Shown: piece after piece, positions 33,504 to 43,966 of the stretch
How the letters are laid out: each line of letters opens with the position of its first letter
How positions within the stretch are numbered: position 1 is the stretch's first letter
Source of the DNA: Ditylenchus dipsaci
Taxonomy: Eukaryota > Nematoda > Chromadorea > Rhabditida > Anguinidae
Length of the DNA: 64,000 nucleotides
NCBI GenBank assembly: GCA_004194705.1
Contig: SADC01000032.1
Location: 1 to 64,000 of the forward strand
Direction of reading: 5' to 3'
Program-made: the position numbers and the translations under genes
Notes under the pieces: generated by a model
The model's input: the letters and a program-made list of their open reading frames with translations, nothing else
Told to the model about the DNA's origin: nothing
Database searches by the model: none

Positions 33504-35604
33504 CTATAAACGCCAGTAAGACCCACTTTGGGACATTGTGAAGCAGCAGCAGGAGGGGTTGGACTAGTGCAAGTATTGCAAGCGTTGGAAACAGGTTATT
33601 TGACCGCCGTCAACCACTTCCAACTACTCAACTCGCAAATAAGAATGGTTTGAAGCAAAAAAATGTAAAATTAGTAGTACCTGTGGTAAGCGAGGAGATG
33701 GAGCACTTTAATAAGGCTATGGTCAATAGTTTCGCTTCAGTGGGGTCACACCTGCGTTATAGTCCAAAAATTTGGCAATAATGAAGACGAAGCGAGCGGA
33801 AAAGTCCACGTAGATCCATCACAACTGTTGCTTCTCTCAGCCAAATCGCAGCTGGTCTCTAGACCAAATGAAATCACAGACTATAGCTTACCTAACAAAC
33901 AACAAACATGCAAGTGTGGAGGTGTGCAACACCTACAAAAGAGAATGCACTTTTCTAACTGTAGATGGGCATGTTTGATTGACTTGAACACAGATAATTT
34001 GCAAGAATTGGTGGCAGACACAACTATAAAAGACAAAACTGTAACTTTAGTGCTTGGAGAAGTAGGCCAAGATGGCGAAGATTTATATAGAATGGCCTTT
34101 GAAGAACTTCTGCACAGCCACACAGGCTTTAGAGAGCAATGGATTGGGCAGGAAAGCAGTAAATTTGCAGCTTTAGAGGCATAAAAAGACTGTTTTTAAC
34201 GGTAATTGGTTTTATGCTCAAGTGTGAAGTGGACATCAAGAAAGTAGTCGTAGAAAAGCAGAGATGGTTACGTGTATAAAGACAGTTTTTGAGACTGTTG
34301 AATTGGATGAAAAAGGAGAGATGAAAGAAGATGACAGCAACAGTTTAATTATTGATTTGACTCAACTGGTTGATCTAAGACAAAGACCATCAAAAGTTAT
34401 GAATAAGGTGAGAAAATTTGGGATCTCAGCCAACTGTGAATTAAAAATTTTAGATTTTTGGCAGAATGTTTTGCATCAATTCAAGCATGCATGTATGAAA
34501 AATTTCGGGGCGCACATCGGCGCCGGCGCTGGCGTGCAACTATTTGTATAGCTGCCTTTGTTATAGTTGTATAGTGTCCGAGATCTCAACAGATTTGATT
34601 CAAAGTCGCATACTGGCTATTCAATGTGACCGAACACTCCCCGGCGAGTAAAAAATAAGTTTGCGAAGGTTCCCTTAACAACTTTCACCCTCATTTAAGG
34701 GTTAAGTAAAAAAAACAGTTTTTGGAATCCGCTCCTGTGCCTCACAAAAAGGTTCCTTATAAGGTGGTTTGTTTGAAACCAAATTCTGTGCAGCATTTTT
34801 TATGTTGTTGATTGATAGATTTGTAACAGCTCTTGAATAGCTAATGCATAGAAATCGAATAGAAATGCCTCATTGAAGCGCCATGGCTAATAGTCGTCCC
34901 CCGCCAATTAAATTTTTTTTGAAAAGTCACTGAACTTGTGTACAAATCTTTTAGCTGGGTTTCTAATAAAACAAAGCCTAAAATTTGACTTTAGGTCAAG
35001 TTTTATTAGAAACAACGTTAAACTTCCGTACAGAAGTTCAATGATTCAGAAAAAATTTGAATTTAAATTAAATTAAACTTAAATTTAAACACGTGAGCTT
35101 GTCCCTTGAAAAGTACAATTCCCATCCAAAACTACATTTCCGAAAAACTATATTTGCGCGCTTAAGACTACTGTTAGGTTGGGAAGAAACGATTTTAAAA
35201 ATGAAAAAGTAAATTTGACTTACGGGGGTCCAAATAGGCGTGGACCTAATAAGGAAGTTCGAAGGAGTAGCCACAGCGAGAGCCATATAAAATGATTATA
35301 CATCACTCCGGCCTCCGGTTATTTTATTTTTTGTCTCTTAGTACGAAAAAGCACTGACAAAAATTGTCACCGAAATTTTCAGAAAAAGACTAATAACTAC
35401 GACAAAGTACAAATAAGAGCTTTATTGAATACAAATCGACTTTACAGCTAGTTGATATGGTAACCTTGTGAATTAGGACAATAGATTATACGGTCATAGT
35501 ATCAAGAAAGAGAGAGGAGCACAGACCAGTTTTTCAAATTCTTTCGACGGAACAGGCTTCTTTCTTACTTCATTAAGCAGAATTACTATCGGAAATGTTT
35601 TCTT

Positions 35605-36530
35605 CAACTAAAAAAGTGAGAAATGCTACTAATGACAAATTTGATTACCAATTGATCCACATCCACATATGGCGTCCTTTCACTTCTGCATTGGCATTGA
35701 ACTCAGCAACAGTTCGAAGAGCAGAGGCAATGGCATCATTTCGCTTTGGCCCACAGACATCAGCCAGCTCGTTACATTTAGCGCTTTTTTGCTTTGTTCC
35801 ACTACTTTGCCGACATCAAGATCTTTGTAGCAAAGATCAAGTCGCATCAGACAGGCTTCATTAAAGAGGTTGGCCTGCAAAAAAGTAAAATTTCGCTGGT
35901 AAACGAAAATTAAGAACAGCTTACCATACGCTCTACTGCGACAAAACTCTTCGCCTCGAACTGGCTGTCGACCACCATGGTAGTGATCTTGAGAAGAATG
36001 TTTTTGCAGTACAACTCCTTGTCCTAAAAGTTTCGTATTAAGCAGCTGGATTATGCTGGCGAAAAATGAGATTTATACAGTGGCTTCTAAAAGAATCTCA
36101 AGGCGTTGAAGGGCAAGTGTAGTGAGGGTTCTCGACACAAATAGTAGTTGGACACAGCTTTCCTTGTCAAAAAACTTGACAACATCGTAGAAAACATCCT
36201 TTGGGATACGTGCAGTCATGTTACACAAAGTGAAAAGTAATTCAGTGTGTCGCGAAAACCTCACTTACAGCCGATTATAAATCTAATCAACTCTTAGAGT
36301 TGCACTGATTAGAAACATGATTCACAATGTTAATTTACCATGATCACGAGTCCTGTCAGTAGTGGCTTTCCTTCGATACGACGAATGAATCCACAAATGT
36401 GCTTAAGCAACTCCGTTCCATCGTATCCTTGATATTTGTAGACTTCATGAAGAATCTCAATCGGAAGTGCACGAATAAAGTCCTAAAACGTAATTGTAAC
36501 GGCTACATATAACCTGAAAAGCTGTACCAT
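35605..36530 (-). CDS. Four-copy gene family, copy C
   Basis: Same exon plan as copy A, with ATG at 36530-36528 preceding the LPIEILHEVYKYQGYDG exon, then MTARIPKDVFYDVVKFFDKE (about 36205) and ANLFNEACLMRLDLCYKDLD (about 35875). A one-base loss in GCGCTTTTTTGC (about 35785) breaks the last exon, and another is near 36533. The exon encoding DKELY begins differently and reads KNILLKITTMVVDSQFEA, shared with copy D. The stop position is uncertain. Confidence 0.5.
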
Positions 36531-37848
36531 AGTCCGATCCAAAGCAAGTTAATTCAGAAAGCTCTTCAAAGTAATGAGTCTAAAAACGACACACATATAA
36601 TAACCAGAAAATACAAAAAGTTTCAAATTGCACAATTCTGCAGCGAGAAAATAAAACTGGAACTTTGATGAAAAGTTGACGAAAATACTGATGTTTTCGA
36701 AGTGAAAATCAAAAAGCACACTAAAATTTCGTTACAAATATTTGGCTTGTTCATGATTGAATAACAGATACCGTATCATCTGTATTAAGTCCCTCTGTAA
36801 TAACTTCTCCCTATATGGACCTATAGATCGGATTATGAAAAAAACACCGAATCCGGAAATTTCAAAACCAGGAATCCGGTTCGGATTCCGGATTTTTGAA
36901 AAATTACAAAAAGAGGGCAGCATACATTTTGCAAAAACGAAAGTTGGCAAAAGCGAAAGTCAACAAAACGAAAGTTGGCAAAACGAAACTTAGTGAAAAA
37001 TTTCCTTGGTCCCCCTGTTGTCAAAAAATCTAAAAATCATAAAAAAGGTATGCACCCATGTGGATTCGAACCACGTCACCCCTTAAATCGCCTAGGCCGA
37101 AATCCAACAGTAACTGGTTTTTTGGGTATTAACTGAAGGGGGTAAACTTCTTAAACTTTTAGCGAAAATGGATTGAGCGGATCAGAATTCCGGTCCGATA
37201 GGCTTGATCGCTCAAATCGCGTGGTTTGGGATAGTCTGAGATGGAATAGACTGGATAGGGAGGAATTTTAAGCGATTAAGCCTATCGGACCGGAATTCTG
37301 ATCCGTTCAATCGAATTTTCGCAAAAGTTAACACCCCTCCCCATCCCCGCCCTTCAGTCACCCCAAAAAACCAGTTATTTTTGGATTTCGACCACTCCGC
37401 GGTGGGGTTCTGCGCGATTATAAGGGGTGATGTTGAGGTTGTTGGTTTGAATTAGAGTTGTAGAAATTCCCGGACATATAGAAAACCCGGGAATATTCCC
37501 GGAATATTCCCGGGAACATTGGGAATATTCCAAATATAGGGGAAAATACCGGAAAACCCGGAATATTTCCGGAACATTGGGAATATTCCTGGGAATATTC
37601 CCATATAAGGGAAATACCGGAAACCCCGAGAATATTCCAATGTTCCCGGGAATATTCCTATTGTACAACCCTAGTTTGAATCCACCTGGGTGCATACATT
37701 TTTTATGACTTTAGACATTTTTGGACGGGCGGCGGTGAATTGAACCTCTACAATTGAGCCTCTACAAAATGAACCTTTACAAATTGAACCCCGGTAAATT
37801 GAACTCTCAAATTTGTCTTGGCAGGATTTTTTGGCTTTTTATTTTTAA

Positions 37849-38971
37849 TAGGGTTGGGTAATTCTCCGGAGAAATACTTTCCGGGTAATTACCCGGATTA
37901 CCGGGTAATTACCGGTAATTACCCGAAAAGCGGAGAAATACTATTTGCTGATACTAAACCATCTGGATGGTACCCAAACCACCTGAATGTTACCCTAACA
38001 CCGGTATGATACCCTAATCACCTGGATAGTCCCAAACCATCTAGATGTTACCAGAACACCTGGATGGTACCCAATCATATGGATGGTACCCAAACCCCTG
38101 GATAGTACCCGAACCATCTGTAATCACTCAAACACCTAGATGATACCTAAACCACCTGGATGATACCTAAACCAAGATTTCCGGCTAAGTAGGGTAGGTG
38201 GATTGGTTAATAGTTAATCCTAATAAAAAGTAAATGGTTAGTGGCGATTGTGATCAGGTGGTGACCTCAGCCGGCTGACTTCAAGGGGATCAAGCGTCAA
38301 TTTAAACTCAGCGGCTGAGATTAAACTCAGCCACAACCGGCTGAAGGCTGACGGCTGAGAAAAATTTTCAGACCTCAGCGGCTGAGGCTGAATGGCTTAG
38401 AAAAAATTTTTAAGCCAGGCTGACTGCTGAGGCTGATAAAAATTTCAGACCTCAGCCGGCTGAGGCTGATGGCTGAGGTAATTGTCGAGTATACCACCCT
38501 GATTGTGATATTTGTCGACCATAATTGCCATAAAATTTTCTATGAAGAAAGCAATTGTACTTGTAAAAAAAACATTCAAAAGATATCGCAAAAAATAAAA
38601 TAATGAAAGCTGGGAGTCGAACCTTCGACATTAAAAAAGAGACCAGTAGTGTAAAGAAAAAAGCATGGCTCACGCGGGAAGTGATTCCTGCATAATTAGA
38701 AAGTAAACATTATTTCTTCAACTCGATTGTAGTAATTCCAACACCAGGAAAAGGGCTTGAATTTCGACATCTAAATTTTCCATCGATAAATACGAATAGA
38801 GAAGCAGAAAAAAACAGTTTTCAAAAAGAATATCGAAGGTCAACTGCAATAAATACTAAAAATAGTACTTTTCCGATTTTTCTTTTACGGAGAAAATACT
38901 TAGTATTTCTCCGGTATTACCCGGGTAATTACCCGGAGAATTACCCGGGCTAATTACCATCACTCACCCTA
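37849..38971. mobile_element. Shorter copy of the TAGGGTTG-ended element
   Basis: Same ends and order as 22444-24208 (GGGTAATTACCC arrays, minisatellite, CAGCCGGCTGA block) but about 640 bp shorter, mainly by loss in the middle of the CAGCCGGCTGA region. Because the flanks match unit A, it was inherited through the block duplication and then deleted internally, or unit A expanded. Confidence 0.75.
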
Positions 38972-39188
38972 ATTTTTTATAACCAAATACAGTGAGAGTG
39001 AGAGGCAGACTAAGAGTGAATTTTTTCGAATTTTTTTCGGACTGCAAAACTATTGTCTGGACTAATTCGGGCATGCTGAAGATGGTGAGACAGTGATAAA
39101 ATTCCGTTTTGTAGGGTATTTCTTGACTTTGTTAAAATCGAGTTTTGGTAAAATCAAATTATTCTATAATACTCAAAAAATATCCATA

Positions 39189-39363
39189 CAGTCGAGTCTC
39201 GATTTAACGTACCCCCAATTTAACGTACCCTTCGATTTAACGTACCCCTGGTCGGTCCCTCCAATAATAAACTCCGTCAAATTTACCCCGATATAACGTA
39301 CCCCTCGATTTAACGTACCCCTAGTGCCGGCCCCAGGGGGTACGTTAAATCGAGACTCGACTG
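39189..39363. repeat. MITE with CAGTCGAGTCTCGATTTAAC ends (second copy)
   Basis: 175 bp, flanked by TA (39187-39188 and 39364-39365). Same sequence as 24424-24599 apart from small length changes, in the equivalent place in unit C. It is followed by the same CCACTTGG-family arm as in unit A. Confidence 0.88.
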
Positions 39364-39567
39364 TACAAAACTTTATTTTACTATTATCAAACCATCTTCA
39401 GATGCCGAATCAGTCCAGAAAACAGTTTTGGAACCCGAAAACGGTAAAAAAAAAATTTTGCTCCAAGTAGACCACCACTTGGTTTTATTGTACCGAAGTA
39501 GTCGTACCAGGTTGTGGAACTCAGGTAGTGCAGTGGTACCTTGGTAGTAATCTTTGGTCTTGTAAAG

Positions 39568-39844
39568 TAGAGTAGTTCACGGTCGGTTAACCGACCCGGT
39601 CGGTTAACGGACCGACCGGGTATTTGGCCAAAAAAACCGACCGAAAAACCGGTTACAAAAAAATCGGGAAAACAAACCGGGTACAGCAAAATTTCGGTTA
39701 ATTTACGACAAAAAAAACCGAAAACCGGGTACAAGCCGGTTAACCGACCGAAAAAAATGAAAAAGCGTAACCGAAAACCGGTAGCAAAATCCCGGTTAAC
39801 CGAAAACCGGGTAAGGCCCAATTAACCGACCGTGAACTACTCTA
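39568..39844. repeat. 277-bp hAT-like MITE rich in CGGTTAACCG
   Basis: Ends TAGAGTAGTTCACGGTCGG and its inverse CCGACCGTGAACTACTCTA. Flanked by perfect 8-bp duplications TTGTAAAG (39560-39567 and 39845-39852). The interior is a set of CGGTTAACCGACC and AAAACCGGGTA variants. Unit A-B keeps only the left edge (TAGAGTAGTTTACGGTCG, 24802-24819) and then jumps to GGGCACCCTTGAC. Confidence 0.92.
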
Positions 39845-40139
39845 TTGTAAAGAAGCTTTAAAATGTTTTTCTATGATCCAACTTCAGTTCTACTGGATAA
39901 TCCACGCACCAACAAAACCAAGTGGTCGTCCACCTGGAGCAAAATTTTTTTAATTTTTCCATGTTCAAAACTCATTTCTAGACTAATTCAGGAATGCTGA
40001 AGATGGCTTGATAGTGGCGAAATGCGTTTCGTGGAGTATTTTTCGAGCGTTAGACAATAATTGATTGCTACATCCACTAACTGAATATCTGGGTATTCTG
40101 GTAAACTAACACCTGAGTAACACCATCTAGATGAGATCT

Positions 40140-40690
40140 GGGTGGCGCAAGCTAGTTACCATCATATCTTAGTTCAACCCGTATTATGGGGCGACCTGAT
40201 ATCCTTGTGGTTTTCCTACCCTTTTGTGAGGCTTACCTATCACAGAGATGGTTCTCTTCCTAACATGATTTACACACCGAAAAATATAATTAGTTTTGAT
40301 AACAATCCTCTCAAGACAAATTTGGAGGTTCAATTTACCGGAGGGTTACCTTGCTCTACAACATAGACATGGCAGAAATTCATATATCTATCAAAAAGTG
40401 ATTATGGCTGTCCCGCAGATCAGTGTCCCGCGGCACAAATCCCAAGATTTTTACCGCGGACGGACCTGCTGGACAGCAAAAATCATTTCGGATGTCTAAA
40501 CAGTATATATATTAGTTCTATCGTGTAGAACAGGGTCAATTTACCCTTAAATATGTCGCTAGGATTGAATTAAGCTGTGTCCTGTGGCTTTAGGGGCACT
40601 TGTCCCGTGTTCCGAGGGAGTATAAGGGCAGCCTTAAACAAACAACTTATATTGATTAAATTAATAATCTCTAATATAAATATATTCTGA
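40140..40690. other. Unassigned DNA between units C and D
   Basis: No exon is convincing. It contains an inverted piece of the TTGAACCTC array (about 40315-40350). Non-repeat composition and proximity to the exon at 40694-40818 suggest 3' flanking DNA of that gene. Confidence 0.35.
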
Positions 40691-40693
40691 GGT

Positions 40694-40818
40694 TTATTTC
40701 GGAGCCCAATCTCCGTCTACTTCGATTCCTGCCTTCCATTCGCTGGCCAAAGAATAGAAGAAGTGATCATAGTCTTTGACATCAGCAGCGCGTTCATCAA
40801 ACTCGCCGTGAACCTTGC
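40694..40818 (-). CDS. Terminal exon of an unknown acidic protein
   Basis: After a CAG acceptor (40819-40821) the minus strand reads GKVHGEFDERAADVKDYDHF, then FYSLA, EWKAGIEVDGDWAPK and TAA at 40694-40696. A one-base change near 40745 is needed for one Asn/Ser codon. Composition (Asp/Glu, aromatic, no low-complexity repeat) looks like a real folded C-terminus. The family was not recognised. Upstream exons are not visible because a TACCGTATTT element starts 45 bases away. Confidence 0.4.
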
Positions 40819-40868
40819 CTGACTGCTAGCTCGTGAGTCACGAGTCGTGACCCATTGATTAACGTTTA

Positions 40869-41052
40869 CCGTATTTCTTCTAATAAGCGGGCAGTCTCTA
40901 TCAACGGGCACCCTTGACTTTGAAGGCGTATATCTCAGCCCAAGTAAATATTTTGCAAAGCTGTTAATGCATTTCTTATTGCATAAAATTTTCCGATTTT
41001 CGGGTGATTGAAAAATAAACGGCCATGCTCGCTTACTAGAAAAAGTACGGTG
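40869..41052. repeat. TACCGTATTT-family element between C and D
   Basis: Starts TACCGTATTTCTTCTAATAA and ends CTTACTAGAAAAAGTACGGT. The internal blocks GGCGTATATCTCAGCCCA and CCGATTTTCGGGTGATTG are shared with other members. Unit A-B has the same element lacking its left end (24825-24975). Confidence 0.75.
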
Positions 41053-42507
41053 AGTCGGTAAACGCTTTCGTCGGAGAGTACGGCGGATTCTCGACATGCA
41101 TCCCTCGTCCGCAATCCATTTCTCTCTATTAGAAGCCACTCCCTGAGGGGGTTGCAAAATAGAAAGCCATGGCTTTTTATTAGAATAAATATGGTTTCGG
41201 CAGCCTTGGACCTCAGCTATGCCTTCCAGTTGAATTATTATTCAGATACAACATATACGCTTAACTTTTTACTGAAATTAAAACATGAAAAGTAAAAGTA
41301 CAATTTGAAATGCATTTCAAAATTTATTTTAAAAAAGCCAACGAAGAAAAAGAATATTATTTTCTTTATATCCTGTAATTCAAGCATGCATGTATGAAAA
41401 ATTTCGGGGCGCACATCGGCGCCGGCGCTGGCGTGCAAACTATTTGTATAGCTGCCTTTGTATAGTTGTATAGTGTCCGAGATCTCAACAGATTTGATTC
41501 AAGTCGCATACTGGCTATTCAATGTGACAGAACACTCCCCCGGCGAGTAAAAAATAGTTTGCGAGTTCCTTAACAACTTTCACCCCTCATTTAGGGTTTA
41601 AGTAAAAAAAAACAGTTTTTTGGAATCCGCTCCTGTGCTCAACAAAAGGTTCCTTATAAGGTGGTTTGTTTGAAACCAAATTCTGTGCAGCATTTTTTAT
41701 GTTGTTGATTGATAGATTTGTAACAGCTCTTGAATAGCTAATGCCATAGAAATCGAATAGAAATGCCTCATTGAAGCGCCATGGCTAATAGTCGTCCCCC
41801 GCAATTAAATTTTTTTTGAAAAGTCACTGAACTTGTGTACAAATCTTTTAGCTGGGTTTCTAATAAAACAAAGCCTAAAATTTGACTTTAGGTCAAGTTT
41901 TATTAGAAACAACGTTAACTTCCGTACAGAAGTTCAATGATTCAGAAAAAAATTTGAATTTAAATTAAATTTAAAATTAAATTTAAACACGTGAGCTTGT
42001 CCCTTGAAAAGTACAATTCCCATCCAAAAACTGCATTTCTGAAAAACTATATTTGCGCACTTAAGACTACTGTTACGTTGGGAAAAAACGATTTTGAAAA
42101 TGAAAAAGTATAATTTGACTTACGGGGGTCCAAATAGGCGTGGACCTAATAAGGAAGTTCGAATGAGTAGCCAGAGCGAGAGCCATATAAAAGGATTACA
42201 CATCACTCCGGCCTCCGGTATTTTCCCCTTTTGTCTCTTTGTACAGAAAAGCACTGACAAAAATTGTCACCGAAATTTTCAGAAAAAGACTAATAACTAC
42301 GACAAAGTACAAATAAGAGCTTTATTGGATACAAATCGACTTTACAGCTAGTTGATATGGTGACCTTGTGAATTAGGACAATAGATTATACGGTCATAGT
42401 ATCAAGAAAGAGAGACAGGAGCACAGACCAGTTTTTCAAGATTCTTTCGACGGAACAGGCTTCTTTCTTACTTCATTTAGCAGAATTACTATCGAGGAAT
42501 GTTTTCT

Positions 42508-43441
42508 TCAACTAAAAAAGAATGAGAAATGTTTCCAAATGAAAAATTTGATTACCAATTGATCCAAGATCCATATGACGTCCTTTCACTTCTGCATTGG
42601 CATTGAATTCAGCAACAGTTCGAAGAGCTGAGGTAATGGCTTCATCTCGCTTTGGCCCACAGACATCAGCCAGATCGTTACATTTAGCGCTGTTTTTGCT
42701 TTGTTCAATACTTTGCCGACATCAAGATCTTTGTAGCAACGATTAAGTGCATCAGACAGGCTTCATTAAAGAGATTGGCCTGCAAAAAAGTAAAATTTCG
42801 CTGGTAAACGAAAATTAAGAACAGCTTACCATACGCTCTACTGCGACAAAACTCTTCGCCTCGAACTGGCTGTCGACCACCATGGTAGTGATCTTGAGAA
42901 GAATGTTTTTGCAGTACACTCCTTGTCCTTAAAAGTTTCGTATTAAGCAGCTGGATTATGCTGGCGAAAAATGAGATTTATACAGTGGCTTCTAAAAGAA
43001 TCTCAAGGCGTTGAAGGGCAAGTGTAGTGAGGGTTCTCGACACAAATAGTAGTTGGACACAGCTTTCCTTGTCAAAAAACTTGACAACATCGTAGAAAAC
43101 ATCCTTTGGGATACGTGCAGTCATGTTACACAAAAGTGAAAAGTAATTCAGTGTGTCGCGAAAACCTCACTTACAGCCGATTATAAATCTAATCAACTCT
43201 TAGAGTTGCACTGATTAGAAACATGATTCACAAATGTTTAATTTACCATGATCACGAGTCCCCTGTCAGTAGTGGCTTTCCTTCGATACGACGAATGAAT
43301 CCACAAATGTGCTTAAGCAACTCCGTTCCATCGTATCCTTGATATTTGCAGACCTCATGAAGAATCTCCATCGGAAGTGCACGAATAAAGTCCTAAAACG
43401 TGAATTGTAACGACTACATATAACCTGAAAAGTTGTACCAT
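42508..43441 (-). CDS. Four-copy gene family, copy D
   Basis: ATG at 43441-43439, then LPIEILHEV (43395 region), MTARIPKDVFYDVVKFFDKE (about 43120), a KNILLKITTMVVDS-type exon, and a last exon ending at TGA 42508-42510 as in copy B. Sequence is a mosaic: the first and last exons resemble B, while the middle exons resemble C. One-base changes occur near 42705 and 42750. Confidence 0.5.
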
Positions 43442-43966
43442 AGTCGATCCGAAGCAAAGTTAATTCAGAAAGCTCTTCAAAGTAACAAGTCTAAAACGAC
43501 ACACATATAAAAACCAGAAAATACAAAAAGTTTCAAATTGCATCAATTCTGCAGCGAGAAAATAAAACTGGAACTTTGATGACAAAGTTGACGAAAATAC
43601 TGATGTTTTCGAAGTGAAAATCAAAAAGCACACTAAAATTTCGTTACAAATATTTCGGCTTGTTCATGATGAATAACAGATACCGTATCATCTGTATTAA
43701 GTCCCCCTCTGTAATAACTTCTCCCCCTATATGGACCTATAGGTCGGATTATGAAAAAAACACCGAATCCGAAAATTTCAAAACCAGGAATCCGGTTCGG
43801 ATTCCGGATTTTCGAAAAACTACGAAAAGAGGGTAGAATACATTTCGCAAAAACAAAAGTTGGAAAAGTGAAAGTCAACAAAACGAAAGTTGGCAAAACG
43901 AAGCTTAGTGAAAAATTTCCTTGGTCCCCCCTGTGTCAAAAATCTAAAAATCATAAAAAAGGTATG

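Larger units (their letters stand above)
28466..34478 (+). pseudogene. Polyketide synthase fragment (ketosynthase), interrupted
   Basis: Exon 28466-29266 has a possible dehydratase end (GKVLHKDNTLAVGCVEVFAH), a charged linker, then the KS start MDCAFFNITPKEAVYIDPQQ. Exon 30021-30789 has FIGCSSSDF, TFNTGCSSFSTALIAACESL (catalytic Cys codon 30232-30234) and EVHASATPWGDPIEAAALVQ (His codon 30623-30625). Coding resumes at 33512 with KTHFGHCEAAAGGVGLVQVL (second His 33534-33536) and LLLLSAKS, as after KS domains. So the Cys-His-His triad remains. A hAT element of 2714 bp interrupts it. One-base shifts occur near 30045 and 33530. The sequence runs through weakly coding DNA to unit C at about 34478, where acyltransferase and later domains would be expected and are missing. 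KS domains condense acyl units. This copy looks dead because of the insertion and truncation. Confidence 0.88.
34478..43966. repeat. Segmental duplication, units C and D
   Basis: Second copy of the pair described at 17610-27963. C begins abruptly at AATTCAAGCATGCATG inside the ketosynthase-derived DNA. D ends at GGTATGCACC where the Mutator-like element starts. C and D contain many more one-base losses than A and B. Between them, 39568-40905 is DNA that A-B lacks apart from the left edge of one element, so A-B appears to carry the deletion. Confidence 0.85.

Noticed and set aside
28466..34478. Bacterial polyketide cluster acquired by transfer
   Set aside because: The ketosynthase is split by an ordinary intron (29267-30020), has the base composition of its surroundings and no bacterial neighbours. 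An animal PKS is the simpler reading.
39387..39821. 144-codon frame on the minus strand
   Set aside because: It lies across the CGGTTAACCG MITE and the CCACTTGG arm. It has no homology, and unit A lacks most of it.
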